DNA from: Rhodospirillales bacterium Ga0074136
GTDB taxonomy: Bacteria > Pseudomonadota > Alphaproteobacteria > Acetobacterales > Acetobacteraceae
Assembly (NCBI GenBank): GCA_001464375.1
Contig: LNEW01000153.1
Coordinates: forward strand, 1-44,686
Length of the DNA: 44,686 nucleotides
Direction: 5' to 3'
Shown: piece after piece, positions 41,899-44,686 of the stretch
How the letters are laid out: every line of letters begins with the position of its first letter
Position numbering within the stretch: position 1 is the stretch's first letter
Notes under the pieces: model-generated
Told to the model about the DNA's origin: nothing
The model's input: only the letters and a program-made list of their open reading frames with translations
Databases searched by the model: none
Position numbers and translations under genes: made by a program

Positions 41899-42755
41899 CA
41901 GCGCAGCGAGCGAAGGGCTGCGATCGGGCGCACACCCTCCTCATGCGCCACGGCGGCGAGGTACGCCGGGTCCGGCGCCTCGCCATGCGCATCGGCGGCA
42001 AGGCCGGTGAGCGCCCAGAGCGAATCGAGCCCGGCCGCCTGCGCGCCCGCGAGGTCGGTATGCGGGCTGTCGCCGATCGCCAGCACATGCGCGCGCTGCG
42101 GATTGCCCATCATCTCGAGCACCGGGTCATAGACCTCGGGATCGGGCTTGCCGATCTCGCGCACCGCGCCGCCGAGTTCGAGGTAGATGTCGGCCAGGGC
42201 GCCGGCGCATATCACCTTCTGTCCCGCCACCATCACCGCGCGATCAGGATTGACGCAGACCATCGGCAGGCCGAGGGCGGCGCAGGCGGCGAGCACGGCG
42301 CGGTAGGGATCGGGGCTCTGTGGCCCGCGCTGGTCGTCGGGGCCGGTATTGAGCAGGAAGTCGGCATCCTTCGGCGCGGCGACGACCTGGGCCGCGCCCT
42401 CCTCGGCGACCGACAGGTCGCGCTCCGGCCCGATATGCACGCAGCGCTGGCCGAGGCTGGCGAAGAACGGATCGCGGCGATGCTTGAGGTGCTGCCAGGA
42501 CACCTCGCCGGAGGAGACGATGCCGTCATACAGCGCGCGATCCAGGCCCATGCGGTCCAGCATGCCCGCCACCACATGCGCGCGGCGCGGCGCGTTGGTG
42601 AGGAACACCACCGCCTTGCCGCGCGCCTTCAGCGCGGCGAGCGCCTCCGGCACGCCGGGGTAGGGCTTGCGCCCGTCATGCACCACGCCCCAGAGATCCA
42701 GCACGTAGCCGTCGTAGCGATCGGCGATGGCGGCGATGCCGTCCAGGATTTCCAT
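41895..42755 (-). CDS. TIGR01459-type HAD hydrolase
   Basis: 286 residues. The first HAD motif is YVLDLWGVVHDG with nucleophile Asp20 (D-x-W-G-V-x-H pattern); motif II is VVFLTNAPRR; the C-terminal motif III/IV is REIGKPDPEVYD...VLAIGDSPHTDLAGAQAAGLDSLWALTG. This is the NagD-like class IIA subgroup (TIGR01459), whose alphaproteobacterial members are phosphatases of unknown substrate. ATG 42755 shares a base with the pyrD TGA (TGATG overlap), and its stop overlaps the YjbR start, so pyrD, HAD and YjbR are one transcript. Confidence 0.9.
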   Translation of the reverse strand: MEILDGIAAIADRYDGYVLDLWGVVHDGRKPYPGVPEALAALKARGKAVVFLTNAPRRAHVVAGMLDRMGLDRALYDGIVSSGEVSWQHLKHRRDPFFASLGQRCVHIGPERDLSVAEEGAAQVVAAPKDADFLLNTGPDDQRGPQSPDPYRAVLAACAALGLPMVCVNPDRAVMVAGQKVICAGALADIYLELGGAVREIGKPDPEVYDPVLEMMGNPQRAHVLAIGDSPHTDLAGAQAAGLDSLWALTGLAADAHGEAPDPAYLAAVAHEEGVRPIAALRSLRW

Positions 42756-43810
42756 CACGCATCCTTCCCGACCGCATCGGCCACAGAGGCGAGCCCGTCG
42801 CGCCTCAGAGCCGCGGCCAGGCCGTCCGCGAGTCGCCGCGGCAACACCGGGCCAGCATAGGCGAAGCCGGTATAGACCTGCACCAGCGAAGCGCCGGCGC
42901 GGATCTTCGCGTAGGCCTGCTCCGGCGTGGCGATGCCGCCGACACCGACCAGCACCAGGCGTCCGCGCGCGATGCGGTGCACGCGGCGGAGCACCTCGGT
43001 GGAGGGCGAGAACAGTGGCGCACCGGACAGCCCGCCCGCCTCCTTCGCGTGTGCTGAACGCAGCGCGGGTCGCGCGATGGTTGTGTTGGACACGATCAGC
43101 CCCGCCACGCCATGCGTCAGGCACGTCGTCACGATCGGCCCCAGCGCATCATCGGCGAGGTCCGGTGCGATTTTCACCAGCAGCGGCGGCGTGCGCGGCA
43201 GCGTCGCGCGCGTGGCGGCGATGGCATCGAGGATGGCGGCGAGTCGTTCCTCGCCCTGCAGGTCGCGCAGCCCGGGGGTGTTCGGGGAGGACACGTTGAC
43301 CGTGACGTAGTCCGCGTACGGCGCGACGGCGGCATACAGCGCGGGGTAGTCGCGCTCCGGGTCGGCGCCGTCCTTGTTGATGCCGATATTGGCGCCGAAC
43401 ACCGCGGGTCGGTCGGCGGACAGGTCGCGCAGCCGCGCGACATAGCCGTCGAGCCCGCCATTGTTGAAGCCCATGCGGTTGATCACCGCGGCATCCTCGG
43501 TCAGCCGGAACAGGCGCGGGCGGGGATTGCCGGGCTGCGGGCGCGGCGTGACGGTGCCGGCCTCGACGAAGCCGAAGCCCAGGCGCATCAGCGGCGCGAC
43601 CGCCACCGCATCCTTGTCGAAGCCGGCGGCGAGGCCGATCGGGTTGCGGAACCGCAGGCCCAGGACGTGCGTTTCCAGCGCCGGATCATCAGCGCCGGAA
43701 TCGCGCCCGGCGAGGCCGGCAGCCAACGCCTTCAGCGCGATCCCGTGCGCGGTCTCGGCATCGAGGCCGCGCATCAGCGGCATGAGGGCGGAGGCGATCG
43801 TGGGGGTCAT
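42755..43810 (-). CDS. pyrD: dihydroorotate dehydrogenase (quinone), class 2
   Basis: 351 residues. PyrD oxidises dihydroorotate to orotate in pyrimidine synthesis and passes electrons to membrane quinone. The N-terminal helices MPLMRGLDAETAHGIALKALA form the membrane-associated quinone tunnel that separates class 2 from class 1. FMN site blocks are NPIGLAAGFDKDAVAVAP, GTVTPRPQPGNPRPRLFR, INRMGFNNGG and NVSSPNTPGLRDLQ, the last carrying the catalytic Ser around residue 175; a further block is VGVGGIATPEQAYAKIRAGASLVQVYTGF. ATG 43810 is the family start. First gene of the pyrD-HAD-YjbR run, divergent from an EamA transporter. Confidence 0.96.
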   Translation of the reverse strand: MTPTIASALMPLMRGLDAETAHGIALKALAAGLAGRDSGADDPALETHVLGLRFRNPIGLAAGFDKDAVAVAPLMRLGFGFVEAGTVTPRPQPGNPRPRLFRLTEDAAVINRMGFNNGGLDGYVARLRDLSADRPAVFGANIGINKDGADPERDYPALYAAVAPYADYVTVNVSSPNTPGLRDLQGEERLAAILDAIAATRATLPRTPPLLVKIAPDLADDALGPIVTTCLTHGVAGLIVSNTTIARPALRSAHAKEAGGLSGAPLFSPSTEVLRRVHRIARGRLVLVGVGGIATPEQAYAKIRAGASLVQVYTGFAYAGPVLPRRLADGLAAALRRDGLASVADAVGKDA

Positions 43811-43910
43811 GGCGCGCCCTTGTGCCCCGGTCCGCGTCGCCACGGAAGCCCGGTTGACGCGGCTGCCGGCGTCCGGCCAGAAGCGGCGGTCACACGGCGA
43901 AAGACAAGAC

Positions 43911-44686
43911 GTGCGGGGACCTGTCTTCCTGGTCACGGCGATGGCGCTGTTCGGGGTGCTGGACGCCAATTCCAAGCTGCTGGCCGGGACCTATCCGGCC
44001 GACCAGGTGGTGGCGATCCGCTATGCCGTTCTGCTGGCCGTGCTGTTCGCGGCGCGCGCGGCGGTGCCCGGGCTCGGCGGGTCGCTGACCACCGCGCACC
44101 CGTGGCTGCACCTGACGCGCGCGATGTTCATGGTGGGGTCGGGGCTGGGATTCTTCCTGGCGCTCCGCACCATACCGCTGGCCGAGGGCTACCTGGTCTA
44201 TTTCACCGCGCCCTTCCTGACGCTGGGCCTGGCGGCACTGGTGCTGCGCGAACGCACGGGGCGCGCGGTATGGGCCTGGTCGGCGCTCGGCTTCGCGGGG
44301 GTGGCGCTGGCCATGTGGCCGGGGCTGCGCGCGGATGGACCCTGGGGCGCCTATCTGTGGGCGCTGTTCGCGACGGCCTGCTACGCGTTGGTGCTCACGC
44401 TGAACCGCCTGCTGCGGCACGAGACGGGGGCGGCGGTGCTGATCCTGTGGTCGTCGCTGCCGGGGCTGGTCGTGCTGTCGCCCTTCGCGGCGATGTCCTG
44501 GGTGGCGCCGGGGCCGCTCGACCTGCTGGCGCTGTCGGTGAACGGGCTGCTGGCCGGCAGCGCGACGCTGTGCCTCGCCATCGCCTTCCGCCATGATTCG
44601 GCGGCGCGGTTGGCGCCGCTGGAGTTCAGCGCGCTGGTCTTCGCCGTCGGCTTCGACCTGCTGATCTGGAATGTCTGGCCGACGGC
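43911..44686 (+). CDS. EamA/DMT-family transporter, N-terminal part (3' end outside window)
   Basis: The frame is open to the right edge, giving about 258 residues. Eight or more hydrophobic segments and two EamA repeats are visible: FLVTAMALFGVLDANSKLLAG, RYAVLLAVLFAARAAV, LTRAMFMVGSGLGFFLALRTIPLAEGYLVYFTAPFLTLGLAAL with the conserved L-x-x-A-E-x-x-x-x-x-x-x-x-P pattern of helix 4, then a second repeat starting at WGAYLWALFATACYALVLTLNRLL. DMT transporters move small metabolites or drugs across the inner membrane. Start is GTG 43911 or ATG 43941; ribosome-site evidence is weak. Divergent from pyrD, with 100 bases between. Complete gene would end beyond the window. Confidence 0.85.
   Translation, partial: MRGPVFLVTAMALFGVLDANSKLLAGTYPADQVVAIRYAVLLAVLFAARAAVPGLGGSLTTAHPWLHLTRAMFMVGSGLGFFLALRTIPLAEGYLVYFTAPFLTLGLAALVLRERTGRAVWAWSALGFAGVALAMWPGLRADGPWGAYLWALFATACYALVLTLNRLLRHETGAAVLILWSSLPGLVVLSPFAAMSWVAPGPLDLLALSVNGLLAGSATLCLAIAFRHDSAARLAPLEFSALVFAVGFDLLIWNVWPT

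Overview
The window is 44.7 kb of very GC-rich, densely coding bacterial chromosome. It looks like an alphaproteobacterium, most likely Acetobacteraceae/Rhodospirillales of the Roseomonas type. The reasons are a CcrM-type methyltransferase preceded by GANTC sites, an alphaproteobacterial LexA half-site pair (GTTC-N7-GTTC), an ATP synthase Fo operon with separate b' and b subunits and no F1 genes beside it, the ispH-thrB-rnhA and mutY-DUF721-dsbA-smc gene orders, and three orphan Bug-type (tripartite tricarboxylate) receptors. I saw no rRNA, convincing tRNA, CRISPR array, insertion sequence, prophage or replication origin.

Layout, left to right. 1-5.6 kb: tail of an ArsR-type regulator, an MFS transporter, a nitronate monooxygenase-like flavoprotein, rnhB, a 268-bp intergenic stretch rich in signals (perfect hairpin, direct repeats, two GANTC sites), ccrM and a membrane protein. 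5.7-14.6 kb: mutY divergent from and overlapping a DUF721/DciA gene, then a DsbA-like oxidoreductase, smc, a VOC protein behind a LexA box, and an ABC exporter. 14.6-17.3 kb: atpI-atpB-atpE-atpF'-atpF, with a promoter in front, a hairpin after atpE and a rho-independent terminator at the end; atpB is broken. 17.3-20 kb: an orphan peptide-type binding protein and a Bug receptor, convergent across two tandem hairpins.

20-27.5 kb (minus strand): a tandem glycine riboswitch drives gcvT-gcvH-gcvP, followed by overlapping or closely spaced NUDIX, alpha/beta-hydrolase and MmgE/PrpD genes. 27.5-31.8 kb: a frameshifted histidine phosphatase and a lipoprotein (minus), divergent from ispH-thrB-rnhA (plus), then a secreted hypothetical. 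31.9-35.6 kb: an MFS transporter convergent with a three-gene operon of two metallo-beta-lactamase-fold proteins and a Bug receptor. 35.7-38.6 kb: GbsR/MarR regulator-cydA-cydB (cyanide-insensitive bd-type oxidase) under a composite control region holding a 20-bp palindrome and a perfect FNR/FixK box. 38.7-44.7 kb: another Bug receptor, peroxiredoxin plus a small coupled gene, YqgE, a DHCW cupin, a YjbR protein, a HAD hydrolase, pyrD and the start of an EamA/DMT transporter.

The most notable items are the cyd control region, the glycine riboswitch with a start-codon-sequestering repeat, the GANTC pair before ccrM, the LexA box before the VOC gene, the two-protein MBL operon whose metal ligands are partly or wholly replaced, and two small internal deletions (atpB and the histidine phosphatase) that are either assembly errors or real lesions. 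Family assignments come from motif recognition only; no database search was run.
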